A stretch of 64,000 bases of DNA from Circinella umbellata (GCA_025093555.1 JAIWNF010000017.1:310001-374000); one strand, 5' to 3'; positions 41,104 to 53,157 are shown, numbered from the stretch's first letter. The notes: generated by a model not told the origin, from the sequence alone. Program-made: numbers and translations.

Positions 41104-41356
41104 TGTAAGATATGAGTCGGGATATAGAATATAGTAATAATATAGAAAAATAAGATACAATAATAATATTATATATAATGATTTATTTCGAATAAAAACT
41201 GATGGTATTTATATATTTCTAATAATTATATTTCTTAGTAATTAATACAATAGCTTGGCATTTATAAGAATGTCTTGTTAATTCACTTTATATAAGAATC
41301 TCTTATAACTTGGCATTATGTAAATAATGGTGGATTCTTATTGGTTGGATATTACA
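41104..41356 (-). repeat. 5' LTR of the gypsy element
   Basis: 253 bp, upstream LTR in the element's sense, followed by the ACTAG target duplication at 41357-41361. Confidence 0.95.
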
Positions 41357-41389
41357 ACTAGGGAAAATAAAAATAATGATCATTTCTGT

Positions 41390-41770
41390 GCAACACTAAA
41401 ACAAAACGGTTTTTATGGGATTACTACATGTCAGATCTTGACAAGCATTTACAGAACGATTTGGAAGAAGTGGTAATAGTATTTTCAAATCGTGTGATGA
41501 AAGATTATTTGAAGCGCTTGGATAAGCAGGAAAAATAGAAGTTTGCTAAAAATCTAGTATGCCAAAACGTAAGAAAAATATGTGTTTGTGAGTTAAAGAA
41601 AAGTAGTACTGACTACATGTATATATATATACTTCAGGTATACAAATCAGATAATATAAAGTTAAACCATATGGCTCTATCGATGGGAACTGTGAGCAAA
41701 AGATATGCTGCTGAATTTTACTAACAGTATAGTCATCTAGACCCCAATATCCAGTGCGCAGTAATGTATG
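41390..41770 (+). pseudogene. Decayed two-exon gene fragment
   Basis: One frame reads RFLWDYYMSDLDKHLQ, LEEVVIVFSNRVMKDYLKRL, a TAG stop, then KFAKNLVCQN. A GT-AG intron (41569 to about 41637) joins it in frame to VYKSDNIKLNHMALSMGTVS, followed by a TAA stop and more protein-like sequence. The family is unknown. The gypsy element sits just upstream and may have cut off its 5' part. Confidence 0.45.
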
Positions 41771-43230
41771 TGGTACTAGTTAGATATGGTTGCTGAGCAA
41801 TGAATAAATTGACAGATACTGTATATATATCTTTGTATAGGCTCAGACTGAATTCTATCCTTGATTTAACTGGAGATAAAAGAACACCACCATATTAAAA
41901 AAAGTCATCTTTTTCATCTAAGGGGACTAGAAAGACTATAGTAACTACACTATGGCCTGTTGGCACTAGTTGGTTAGATAGCTATAACAAAATGGGGTAG
42001 CCAATTTAATTTTATAAATTTATGTATGAATGTCTTGGCATGCATACTTTTAAAATTTTTGAAAAATAGAAATTGAATTTTATTTTATTATATAAAATAA
42101 CTTCTTAAAATATTTAAAATAGAAATTGAATCTTATTGTTAAATAAAATAACAAGAGCAACATGGTCAATCATTATAGTGAGCGGTGATGGTATGTAGCA
42201 TACAAAAAAAACCCATATTGTTCTCTGCTCAATGATATAAGAGCAAAGTTATTGTAAATAGCACGTCATCTTGAATTGAGTATGACAGCACTCTCTGTAG
42301 ATTATTATGGAGATTGGTAGCTAATTTTAAAACTTAGAAAAAAGTAGCGGTTGAAAATTATTTTTCTAACTTTAAAATAGAATAAAATTTGAATATTTTT
42401 TTATAAAAATAAATAACATTTAAATATAGTTAATATGGTCATTCTTAATAAAGATATTTTAATATGCAAAGAAACTATGATCAATTCTACTGATAAATTT
42501 ATGCAACAGGTTATGAAAAATGATATTATAACAGAAGAGATAACACCATAAAAGAAGGTTTGGCTGCATTTGGCCAAATTTGGCTGTACTATTCACTTGT
42601 GGCCAAGTGCGGCCAAATGCGGCCAAAAGAGGCCAAAACCTATGTGGTACAAAAGTGCTCGTTCAATCTAGCGTGACACCATTTTTTTAGAACTATAAAC
42701 CTAACAAACTGTCGTCGTTCTAATCAAAGGTGTATTATTCACTCAAAAAACATTGTATCATACCAAATTATTATTGGTAACCAAACAAGAAGAGTTATAA
42801 ATAAAGCCTCATAGGAGCTTATTGGTGGCTTATTCTTTTGAATGAATGAATATATAATACTGGGTAATTTTATTAAACTAGTTGAACAGAGACTACTATG
42901 GAACATATAAAAACTACTAGGTAAAGCCAAAAACAAAACATCTAACTATCTAACTATCTGACTATCCAACTATTTTCAAAAATATATCCAAAAACATGCA
43001 TAATAAAAATGAGTACTATTAAATATTTTATAATTGTATTACTAGATGTAATGTTATGTTTATTAATATTGAATATTGACATAGCTATGCTCAGTAAAGG
43101 ATACTTATCTTGTTAGTCAGAGATATAGTCGCTAGAGTAAATGAAAAAAAAGTTAGTAGTCCCATTTCTTATATTACTACAGAATATGCTATGGTTGAGT
43201 CTGACAATAGTACTAAAAAAGCATTTACTT
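41771..43230. other. AT-rich repeat-like sequence without a gene
   Basis: No gene supported. Two near-copies of the phrase AAAATAGAAATTGAAT lie at 42062-42130. A GGCCAA repeat cluster is listed separately, and a short CTATCTAA-type tandem lies at 42937-42972. Confidence 0.4.
42555..42640. repeat. GGCCAA cluster with 10-base period
   Basis: Four GGCCAA words recur at exact 10-base spacing (GGCCAAGTGC, GGCCAAATGC, GGCCAAAAGA, GGCCAAAACC). They are preceded by further GGCCAAA and by TTTGGCTG, its partial reverse complement. It stands out against AT-rich surroundings. Confidence 0.7.
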
Positions 43231-43232
43231 AC

Positions 43233-43998
43233 AATTTAATTCTACATCGTTTGTTACTTTCATTCCCTTCGTGACGCCTCTGACTAGCTCCAACTTTATT
43301 CCATCTCTTGCGTAACAGATATTGGATGATCTAATTATTACCATTCAGATCATGAGGAAAGTGAGGCAGTACCTACCTTCTTCACTTTTTTGACTACCTC
43401 GCTGGTGATTGAGTCCTTCAGATCTTTGTGAATAGTATTTAGAGCTGACCAAGGCGCCTTCTTGATGTCATCACTGACTTCCGCTTCCTTGTCCTTGATA
43501 ACGCGTTCAATTGTATATTGAAGCGTTATTAAGGTTTGCTTACCTTGCTCAGTGGAACCATCTATGTCAGTAAGTGCTTGTAAGATAGCCTTTGGTGACT
43601 TTGATTTTGGTTCCAGGAATGATTCTGGTAAAGGTGGAGTAACATCGAATGATGGAGGAGGAGGGCTAGGGTGTGCGACCTATACATGACAATAAAGATA
43701 TTCTGTTAATAATAAGAAAGCTAATGTAATGCTATAAGTTTTTGCATTGTCATATAAACTATATCTTGTCTGAGAGTCCTTGAAGCAAAGTGATTATTTG
43801 CTCTCTTTGTTTTGTTGTAGTAAATAATGCGTTCAAGCCTTTTTTCAGTATCCTCCTTAAACTTGTGAGAATCTTACTTGAGACAGTTGAGATCTTCAGA
43901 AATCTCTAAGCGGTTTGTTAATGATACCTTTTCTGTTGATTAAAGATGTCTTCATTAGAAAACAGATTGTTGAACGAAGTATTAGTACTCATTGTCAT
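43233..43998 (-). pseudogene. Decayed multi-exon gene, unknown family
   Basis: On the minus strand, starting MSTNTSFNNLFSNEDIFNQQ, a frameshift leads into VSLTNRLEISEDLNCLK, a stop, then FKEDTEKRLERIIYYNKTKR and ANNHFASRTLRQDI in the same frame. After an intron (acceptor near 43680) an exon reads VAHPSPPPPSFDVTPPLPE and continues to KAPWSALNTIHKDLKDSI. After another intron an exon ending at 43233 reads LLRKRWNKVGASQRRHEG before a GTAAGT donor. The splice sites are good but the frame is broken at least twice near the start. It looks like a Mucoromycota repeat-associated gene. I do not know its function. Confidence 0.6.
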
Positions 43999-45763
43999 GA
44001 TAGATGTTGAAGGAAGGGAAAAAGAAAGTTAGTAAAACAAAATTAAGGGAGCGATATAAAAAAATAAATAAACACAAGGGTTGAAAAAAAAAAGATGTTA
44101 GTACTCATCTCAGTATATATTGTGGTAGTCTAAGTTACCTGTCTGTACTACAATTATTATAAATATGGTAAGAGCAAAAAAGTCTGTACCACTAGTAAAA
44201 AAAGATGGCCAAACCTTAGAATTTCTTTATGGTGAACAGATACAAAAATAAATTATTTTTGGTATCTAAATTAATTACCAAATGTATGCACATTTATTCA
44301 TAAAGAGGCAGTAAAGGAGGACATATGTGTCATAAAATAATAAGAGCAAATATAGAAAACAATAAACATGATCAACTATGTTCTCAATATCGTAAAATTC
44401 ATATTCTAAAGAAAAGGACAAAAAAAGAAATAACTTCTCTTATTTCTAGTAGTAATGAAAAAGATAAAAAAGATAAAAAAAAGATAAAGAAGATAAAGAA
44501 GATAAAACAAAGATTAAAAAGATTAAAAAAATAAAAATAAAAACATTTTATATTTGTAATGGAGGTGCATTAAATTTAGGAAAAATAATGAATAAATTAA
44601 TCAATTAAGTAATGTATAAATGAATATTTTTTGAGGCTATTATGTATTAAATTCAATAGAATTTAAATATGCCCCACTATGCCACTTTATAAATACTAAC
44701 AATAACTCCTCCTCTCTCTCTTTCTGTGAAATGTTAAAAGTTAATAACAAGTTAATTATTATTTTTTGTTATCTTAAATATTGTAAATATTATATTTCTG
44801 CATTTTCATATCTAAGATATCAGTATCTATATATCTCCATGTTAGTATTATATTCTCCTAAGATGTTGATGAAAAATTAACAATTTCTTTATTTGAGTAT
44901 ATTATTAATTCATATATTCTATATACTGTATATTTTATAAAATAATCCTTCTTCACTATAATTATCTTTTTTATATATTATTTTATCTTTATCTATTATA
45001 TATAGATTTATCTTGATGATATCCTTTTTATCACTAAATTTTATACAATAATCCATTTTTTATTTTATTTCTAATTTATTTTCAAATTTAAATTTAATAT
45101 TTTTAATCAAATAAAGAATAAATATTAATTATAATTATTTTTAAATGTGAAAGTCTTCAAATTAAATATTACTGTTTATAATACGTAACTATATTTAATA
45201 TGTAAAAAAAATACGACGGAATTATTATGAATATAAATCTTTAAAATATTAAAAATGATAATATGATAATTTTATATTTCTTCTTCCGGGAGAGCAGAGA
45301 AGAGAAGAGGAGTTATCCTCTTTTTTTTATAAAAATTGTTTTAGTTGTGATTGTGGTATTTATGGATATAAATTAACAGGAAAATGAGGTAAGTATAAAA
45401 ATGATGACAGAATAAATCTTGTGAGAATCTTTCAAGTGTTTTATTATATGAAAATAATATTCAGATAAAAAGATACATAATAATTATTTCTATTACAAGT
45501 TATATATATATATATATATATATGTTTTAAATGTGTATTTTCCTATATTTGTCGCTAATGTTATATGATGTTAAATGGTGTATTATGTGATCATGAATAA
45601 ATAAATTATGTTTGATTATTATATTTGTATATTGTCTATAAAGTGTTATTATGGTAGAATTATTAGTTTTGTATTTAGAAAGCAACCAATGTAAGATTAT
45701 TTTAGTGTTTTTTATATATAGTTTATACTGTATTTTAATTATCTGAGATGAAGGATTGACGTG
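43999..45763. other. AT-rich region left of the palindrome
   Basis: No gene supported. It contains a lysine-coding AAAGAT run (44455-44535) and a (TA)n run near 45500-45523. The short open frames are low-complexity. Confidence 0.45.
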
Positions 45764-46127
45764 TGCCATATGACAGTGATGTATATATAAAATTCATTGA
45801 ATTTTATCATCTCAAGATGAATAAACAGGATATTATATTTATAGTAACTTTATGGCATTTAAAATTTATTTTATAAACCAAAAAGATTATTAAAATTTAT
45901 ATATAAAATAACATTGTTTTCACTTTTATTTTTATTTATTATACTATATTATTACTATTCTTTATCAAAAATATTTACTGTAGCAATTAATTAAAATATC
46001 ATTTCTATAAAAATTGACTAAAAACAAAGAAAAAAAATTTTCATTATCGCTATGGTTACATACTTTTGATTACAAAATTGAATTTTGTATATAATTAAAA
46101 AACTGTTATGAAATATATGCTACCAAT

Positions 46128-47742
46128 ATGGAATCTGAGACTGAAATTATGGACGAATATACTAATAAAAATGATGAAAAAATAATTGAATATAGAAATC
46201 AACTAAAAAATGAGATTAATAATTTAGTAATTAATAAATGGTCTTTTTTATGTCAAGATTGGAAGAAAACACAAAATAAGTTTAAACATAGAACAGAATT
46301 AAAAAGTACTAAAAATATTAGAGAAATTAAAGATGAATTGTTAAATAAATTAGGTTATATCCCTGTATTCTTTTTTATTACAGTTTTATATACAAATAAA
46401 GAATACCCAGAACCTTATTTAGAAGTTGAAAAAGCATTGTTATTATTATATCAATTAATAAATGGGTTTACATCAAAAACTATAAAAAAATATATTCCAT
46501 CCTCTAGTTTTTATAATGTATATAAAGAATTTTGGATTAAAAATTATGAAAATTTAAATAAATATGTAGATTATTGTTTATTAAATATGTTTAGTAATAT
46601 AAAAATTAGATTATTATCAGCTCAAATTAAAATCCTAAAAACTTTAAACATATAAAATTAGCATTAGATGGTCACGATACAGCTATAGAATATGATAAAC
46701 CTAATATTTCAGTTCAAAAAAAATGGTCATATAAGTTTAAAACTTCTGGAATAAGAACTCAAGTATTAGGTGATATTAATGAAAATATAATAAGTGTATC
46801 AGATAGTGAATTATGTGGTATTAGTAGTGATGGAGGTATGTTTCTTAATATGAAAATATATAAAAAAATTAAAGAACAAGATTGTATTGCACTTGATGGT
46901 GGGTATACACTATTTATAAAACAATTTGAAAATTTTTGTAATAATAAAAATATTAAGTTAAATGATAAAATGTTTTTTATCCAATTCGTAAAGAAACAGG
47001 TATATCATTAAATGTACAAGAAGAACATTATAATAAGGTATTTGGAAGTTTTAGATCAATAGTAGACAACCAATTTAAAGATTTATATAATAAATTTAAG
47101 AGATTTTCCAATAATAACTCTATATTAAAAACTGATGATATAAAATATATTAATTTACAAATAAAAGTTTCATTTCTATTAAAAAATATACATAATTTTG
47201 TTAATAAATTTAATATTATAGAACAGGAACAACATAAAATTTGGATAAATGATAACTTTGATTTTCCTAATGAAATGAGATTAATAGATATAGTTTCTAC
47301 AAATCAAATGGAACAAATGAATAAAATAAAAGATTTAAATAAAATACAAATGGAATTAATAAATTTAGAAATAGGTAATGAAGAATTAAATAATGATAAT
47401 ACTATGTCAGTTGATGATGAAAGTGATAATGCAAATGATAATAATAATAATGTAGATGTTGATTTTCCTCAATATAAAAATGAATCTAGAAAAAGAAAAA
47501 AAAGGTCTAAAAATAAGAATAAAAATTTAAATATTTATGAATATAGAAATGTAAATAAAGATGAAAATATATTTGAAATAGAAAGTATAGTAGATCATAA
47601 AGTAGTGAATAAAAAATATGTATTTTATATTAAATGGAAAGGTTATCAATATGGTGATAATAGCTGGGTAAATGAAGATGACTTTAATGAAAAAGAAATA
47701 ATTATTGAGTATTTTAATAAGAAAAACATAATATATAATTAA
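46128..47742 (+). pseudogene. Chromodomain DDE transposase (PIF/Harbinger-like), left copy
   Basis: Three frames together read as one protein of about 535 residues. The N-terminal part (46128-46655) has YIPSSSFYNVYKEFWIKNYE. The core has LALDGHDTAIEYDKPN, SGIRTQVLGDINENIISVS, LDGGYTLFIKQFEN, then PIRKETGISLNVQEEHYNKV and FGSFRSIVDNQFKDLYNKF. The likely catalytic residues are the Asp of LDGHD, the Asp of LDGGY and a Glu of QEEHYN, as in DDE_Tnp_4 proteins. The C-terminus is a chromodomain (ESIVDHKVVN, YVFYIKWKGYQYGDNSWV). It is broken at an A5 run near 46637 and a T6 run near 46975. Both breaks are shared by the right copy. Confidence 0.85.
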
Positions 47743-48440
47743 CTATTAAAACATATTAAAATAAAAAAAAATTACTTTATAAAATAGTATATTTATTGTT
47801 AATATGAAAATTAAATTATAATTGCTGATTATTCCTCCAACTGAGTATTATCTTTATGAACCAAGCTCCTACTTCAAAATTCAGGTGTCTATTATATGTA
47901 GGAATTGGAAGACAACAAACTAGTTTCCTTTTTTAGATGCTAATTTTTTCTGCTTGAATTCAGCAACCACTTTACTAAGAATATAAATAATATGCATAGT
48001 CGTTATAATAGAATTATAACAATCTATTTTCTTTATCTTTGACCTTGCACAATTATTTGTGCCTTATTATACTACATACTTTTTGTTCTAAATGAAATAT
48101 ACTTATAAACATTCTGTAATGCTGAAAACAACAGAGAGATACAGCATACAATATCTCTTTAGTACAAAACAGCATGAGTTTTTTTCTCACTTTTTTAACA
48201 TTATATTATAGCTGTTATAATATTAAAGATATTTACAAAGGTTTGTTATATATATATATAAAAGTAACAAAAAGGAAAAAAAAAGAAAGAGATAGAGAGA
48301 CAAAGGGAGAGAGTATTAAAATAATTCTATAATATAAAGCGTTCTGTTAGTACTAGAGTATGGAATGCTGTGTAATTATTATGAATATACGTATCTTATC
48401 ATTTTAAACCAAAACATTACTTACAAATTGGCATTGCTTC
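47743..48440. other. Left-arm spacer without a gene
   Basis: Lies between the transposase and the repeat-family fragment, mirrored at about 52461-53157. It contains a GA-rich run (48270-48315) and no coding trace that I can support. Confidence 0.45.
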
Positions 48441-49372
48441 TGTTACTTCTGATTAGTCTTGACAAATGGTTCAGGAGGGTTTGGAATTTTGGTATGTTTG
48501 TCATTTGATGGGAATGGCCATGTCCCTCAGGTCTTGGGTTGGGGTGTCATAACAGAAGTAATAGTGAATGATTGTTTAATGTTGGCAATTTTCTTAGTTG
48601 CAAACTATAGTAGTATGTACATATTATAGTATATTAGTAGAAGACTACAAAGCATCAAATATGTAGATGGAAAAAAAGTCTTATATACCCAAAAATTATA
48701 AAGAAGATTAACAACATTCCGTAAATTCATAAGTTCGAAAGCATTTTGAGGAAACATTCCTTGAGCTTCTTGAGCTCCAACATAAAGTCCATCAGCAGCA
48801 AGGCACAATGAATAGAGAAAGACAGAGTTGCCTATAAAAAACATATGAGTCAAATGAATATATATATAATATCACAGAACCATGTAAAGCTGTATATTAC
48901 CACAAAGCTGTAGGGCAGGAATGGCTACTGGTTCATCATATTTTGTAGTAGCAAGTAATTGATCAAGAATCAACTTGGATTCTACTAATAACTTAATCTT
49001 ATTGGTGTCGCTTTTGCTAACTGGCGTTTCTCTCTTGGCTACTTCACAATTAGCATGATCATCTTCACAATGTTTTCCTGCCTTTGTGTCCATTATAAGC
49101 CTTAGATCAACCTTAAACCTAAAGCTGTTTTATCACATGTTACATTGCCTATGCTTTCGCCCTTATAAAGCATAAAAACTAATATATATATATACACATA
49201 ACACATTAATGCAAATCTTTACCATTTGCAACAAAGATTACTTCTTCTGAACACAGCTTCAATGAGACCTCCCCATTCCTTAATAAGGCATTCTGCCTCT
49301 GTTGTATCTGGGCCATTTGCATTTTGAAATAAATATAGGCGGAATTCTAGTATTTCCAAACTATGGAACAAA
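48441..49372 (-). pseudogene. Repeat-family gene fragment, copy 3
   Basis: The 3' exons of the PD-(D/E)XK-like repeat family, including the frame for KIKLLVESKLILDQLL and AADGLYVGAQEAQGMFPQN. It is truncated where the foldback MITE begins at 49383. The exon before KLLVESK is frameshifted (GESIGNVTCDKTA then stop). It is a mirror of copy 4. Confidence 0.8.
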
Positions 49373-49382
49373 TTTATTTATA

Positions 49383-50055
49383 GGGACTAATCATTATCAA
49401 TTGATAATATAAAATTTAATCAATTGTATATTATCTTGAAGATTTATTATTTATATCTAATAAACATAATTATTAAAAAAGTAGAACTTTTCTTGATATT
49501 ATGATTATTAATATTATAAAATGAATATATATTTATAATGAAAAATATAAAAATTATTTATTTTTATGATTTTTCTAAATATTTTAGATATATTTAATGA
49601 TCAGATGATCATATGAGTTTTAAATAATATACCTTCAAATATATTTGGGGCATATTTATATTGAGGGCACAACATTTATAGCTTGAACACCCTTATTCAA
49701 CTATAAATAAAGTAAATCTACTAAACATTCCAAAGGTTATACCTTTTTCATTTTGAGAATTATAGTTATTTACAATAATCAAATTCTAAATATAATATGT
49801 TTTAGAATATTAATTATAATTAATTTAGAAATATTTATATTTATAAATATTTTGGTCAAAATTAAATGGAATCTATAAAATAGATGGAATGCTTATTAGA
49901 TTTACTTTATTTATATTTGAACTATAAAATAATAATTATAATATCAAGAAAAGCTCCACTTTTGATAATTATGTTTATTAAATATAAATAATAAACCTTT
50001 AAGATAATATAAAATCAATTAATTTTTATATTATCAATTGATAATGATTAGTCCC
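49383..50055. mobile_element. Foldback MITE, left copy
   Basis: A 673-bp AT-rich element whose halves fold on each other. It begins GGGACTAATCATTATCAATT and ends with the reverse complement of that sequence. The inverted similarity extends over more than 120 bases, including CTTTTCTTGATATTAT. A second internal pair shares ATAAATAAAGTAAATCTA. There is no coding capacity. A mirror copy is at 50846-51518. Confidence 0.75.
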
Positions 50056-50356
50056 CTTGATCAAGTAATAAAAATATATATTAAATTGTTAGCCATTTAA
50101 ACATTAATTTTATAATCTAAATATATTTTCTTAATACATATAAAAATGTAAAAATTTATTAAATTTTTCTTCATCTGAGTTTGAAATAATATACTGCAAA
50201 AATATATTTTGAGGTATATTTTAATTTTCATTTCCACATTTTTTGATTTATTGATATAAATATAGAAGATTTAGATGTTTTTACAACTATATCTTCAATA
50301 ACAATAACAATAACAACAACAATTAAACCTAACGGTTTTCTTGATAAATAATATCA

Positions 50357-50544
50357 CTTATATAAATAAGTTCATTATTATATTAAACATTGTTTGACTA
50401 AAAGATAAAAAATAATAAATATATTATATATGATTAATTTTCTACCTTTAAAATACAATTGTATTTATTAAGTTAGAATAGTTATAATATTTATTTTATA
50501 AATATTATAGTTCTTAATTTAAGAATAATGAAAAACGTTAGTTT
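50357..50544. other. Central spacer of the giant palindrome
   Basis: 188 bp of AT-rich DNA between the arms, with a possible weak internal hairpin around TTTATTTTATAAATATTATAG. Sequence identity between arms drops abruptly at its borders. Confidence 0.8.
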
Positions 50545-50845
50545 TGATATTATTTATCGGGAAAACTGTTAGGTTTAATTGTTGTTGTTATTGTTATTGT
50601 TATTGAAGATATAGTTGTAAAAACATCTAAATCTTCTATATTTATATCAATAAATCAAAAAATGTGGAAATGAAAATTAAAATATACCTCAAAATATATT
50701 TTTGCAGTATATTATTTCAAACTCAGATGAAGAAAAATTTAATAAATTTTTACATTTTTATATGTATTAAGAAAATATATTTAGATTATAAAATTAATGT
50801 TTAAATGGCTAACAATTTAATATATATTTTTATTACTTGATCAAG

Positions 50846-51518
50846 GGGACTAATCATTATCAATTGATAATATAAAAATTAATTGATTTTATATTATCTT
50901 AAAGGTTTATTATTTATATTTAATAAACATAATTATCAAAAGTGGAGCTTTTCTTGATATTATAATTATTATTTTATAGTTCAAATATAAATAAAGTAAA
51001 TCTAATAAGCATTCCATCTATTTTATAGATTCCATTTAATTTTGACCAAAATATTTATAAATATAAATATTTCTAAATTAATTATAATTAATATTCTAAA
51101 ACATATTATATTTAGAATTTGATTATTGTAAATAACTATAATTCTCAAAATGAAAAAGGTATAACCTTTGGAATGTTTAGTAGATTTACTTTATTTATAG
51201 TTGAATAAGGGTGTTCAAGCTATAAATGTTGTGCCCTCAATATAAATATGCCCCAAATATATTTGAAGGTATATTATTTAAAACTCATATGATCATCTGA
51301 TCATTAAATATATCTAAAATATTTAGAAAAATCATAAAAATAAATAATTTTTATATTTTTCATTATAAATATATATTCATTTTATAATATTAATAATCAT
51401 AATATCAAGAAAAGTTCTACTTTTTTAATAATTATGTTTATTAGATATAAATAATAAATCTTCAAGATAATATACAATTGATTAAATTTTATATTATCAA
51501 TTGATAATGATTAGTCCC
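50846..51518. mobile_element. Foldback MITE, right copy
   Basis: Mirror image of 49383-50055 within the right arm, with the same terminal and internal inverted repeats. Confidence 0.75.
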
Positions 51519-51528
51519 TATAAATAAA

Positions 51529-52460
51529 TTTGTTCCATAGTTTGGAAATACTAGAATTCCGCCTATATTTATTTCAAAATGCAAATGGCCCAGATACAAC
51601 AGAGGCAGAATGCCTTATTAAGGAATGGGGAGGTCTCATTGAAGCTGTGTTCAGAAGAAGTAATCTTTGTTGCAAATGGTAAAGATTTGCATTAATGTGT
51701 TATGTGTATATATATATATTAGTTTTTATGCTTTATAAGGGCGAAAGCATAGGCAATGTAACATGTGATAAAACAGCTTTAGGTTTAAGGTTGATCTAAG
51801 GCTTATAATGGACACAAAGGCAGGAAAACATTGTGAAGATGATCATGCTAATTGTGAAGTAGCCAAGAGAGAAACGCCAGTTAGCAAAAGCGACACCAAT
51901 AAGATTAAGTTATTAGTAGAATCCAAGTTGATTCTTGATCAATTACTTGCTACTACAAAATATGATGAACCAGTAGCCATTCCTGCCCTACAGCTTTGTG
52001 GTAATATACAGCTTTACATGGTTCTGTGATATTATATATATATTCATTTGACTCATATGTTTTTTATAGGCAACTCTGTCTTTCTCTATTCATTGTGCCT
52101 TGCTGCTGATGGACTTTATGTTGGAGCTCAAGAAGCTCAAGGAATGTTTCCTCAAAATGCTTTCGAACTTATGAATTTACGGAATGTTGTTAATCTTCTT
52201 TATAATTTTTGGGTATATAAGACTTTTTTCCATCTACATATTTGATGCTTTGTAGTCTTCTACTAATATACTATAATATGTACATACTACTATAGTTTGC
52301 AACTAAGAAAATTGCCAACATTAAACAATCATTCACTATTACTTCTGTTATGACACCCCAACCCAAGACCTGAGGGACATGGCCATTCCCATCAAATGAC
52401 AAACATACCAAAATTCCAAACCCTCCTGAACCATTTGTCAAGACTAATCAGAAGTAACAG
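51529..52460 (+). pseudogene. Repeat-family gene fragment, copy 4
   Basis: Mirror of copy 3. Exons are readable for EFRLYLFQNANGPDTTEAE-like sequence, KLLVESKLILDQLL, VFLYSLCLAADGLYVGAQEA and a terminal exon ending about 52456. Relative to copy 1, many CG dinucleotides are replaced by TG or CA (for example TTCGTTGCGCC versus TTCATTGTGCC). Confidence 0.8.
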
Positions 52461-53157
52461 AAGCAATGCCAATTTGTAAGTAATGTTTTGGTTTAAAATG
52501 ATAAGATACGTATATTCATAATAATTACACAGCATTCCATACTCTAGTACTAACAGAACGCTTTATATTATAGAATTATTTTAATACTCTCTCCCTTTGT
52601 CTCTCTATCTCTTTCTTTTTTTTTCCTTTTTGTTACTTTTATATATATATATAACAAACCTTTGTAAATATCTTTAATATTATAACAGCTATAATATAAT
52701 GTTAAAAAAGTGAGAAAAAAACTCATGCTGTTTTGTACTAAAGAGATATTGTATGCTGTATCTCTCTGTTGTTTTCAGCATTACAGAATGTTTATAAGTA
52801 TATTTCATTTAGAACAAAAAGTATGTAGTATAATAAGGCACAAATAATTGTGCAAGGTCAAAGATAAAGAAAATAGATTGTTATAATTCTATTATAACGA
52901 CTATGCATATTATTTATATTCTTAGTAAAGTGGTTGCTGAATTCAAGCAGAAAAAATTAGCATCTAAAAAAGGAAACTAGTTTGTTGTCTTCCAATTCCT
53001 ACATATAATAGACACCTGAATTTTGAAGTAGGAGCTTGGTTCATAAAGATAATACTCAGTTGGAGGAATAATCAGCAATTATAATTTAATTTTCATATTA
53101 ACAATAAATATACTATTTTATAAAGTAATTTTTTTTTATTTTAATATGTTTTAATAG
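52461..53157. other. Right-arm spacer without a gene
   Basis: Mirror of 47743-48440, with a CT-rich run near 52585-52625. No coding trace. Confidence 0.45.

Larger units (their letters stand above)
35006..41356 (-). mobile_element. Ty3/gypsy LTR retrotransposon, interrupted
   Basis: A complete element of 6351 bp on the minus strand. Two LTRs of 253 bp differ at three positions and begin and end TG...CA. The target duplication ACTAG occurs at 35001-35005 and 41357-41361. Domain order is gag, CCHC, protease, reverse transcriptase, RNase H, integrase, which defines Ty3/gypsy. It is broken by a 1002-bp MITE in RNase H, two in-frame stops in gag and an upstream frameshift. Confidence 0.95.
45764..50356 (+). 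repeat. Left arm of a giant inverted repeat
   Basis: This 4593-bp arm pairs with 50545-56894 in reverse complement. Coordinates of paired landmarks sum to 100900 or 100901 throughout the inner part. One T-run length difference near 48675/52228 accounts for the change of one. Landmarks are the transposase ends, the repeat-family exons and the MITE ends. The outer border is TGCCATATGACAGTGATG. The inner end is GATAAATAATATCA after a few mismatches. Confidence 0.93.

Noticed and set aside
44325..44534. Lys-rich 69-residue ORF
   Set aside because: Its second half is translated from an AAAGAT simple repeat.
46630..46650. Programmed -1 frameshift in the chromodomain transposase at the A5 run
   Set aside because: The slip would need A AAA AAC in the zero frame, but the zero frame reads A AAA ACT. 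A second break at a T6 run also points to decay.
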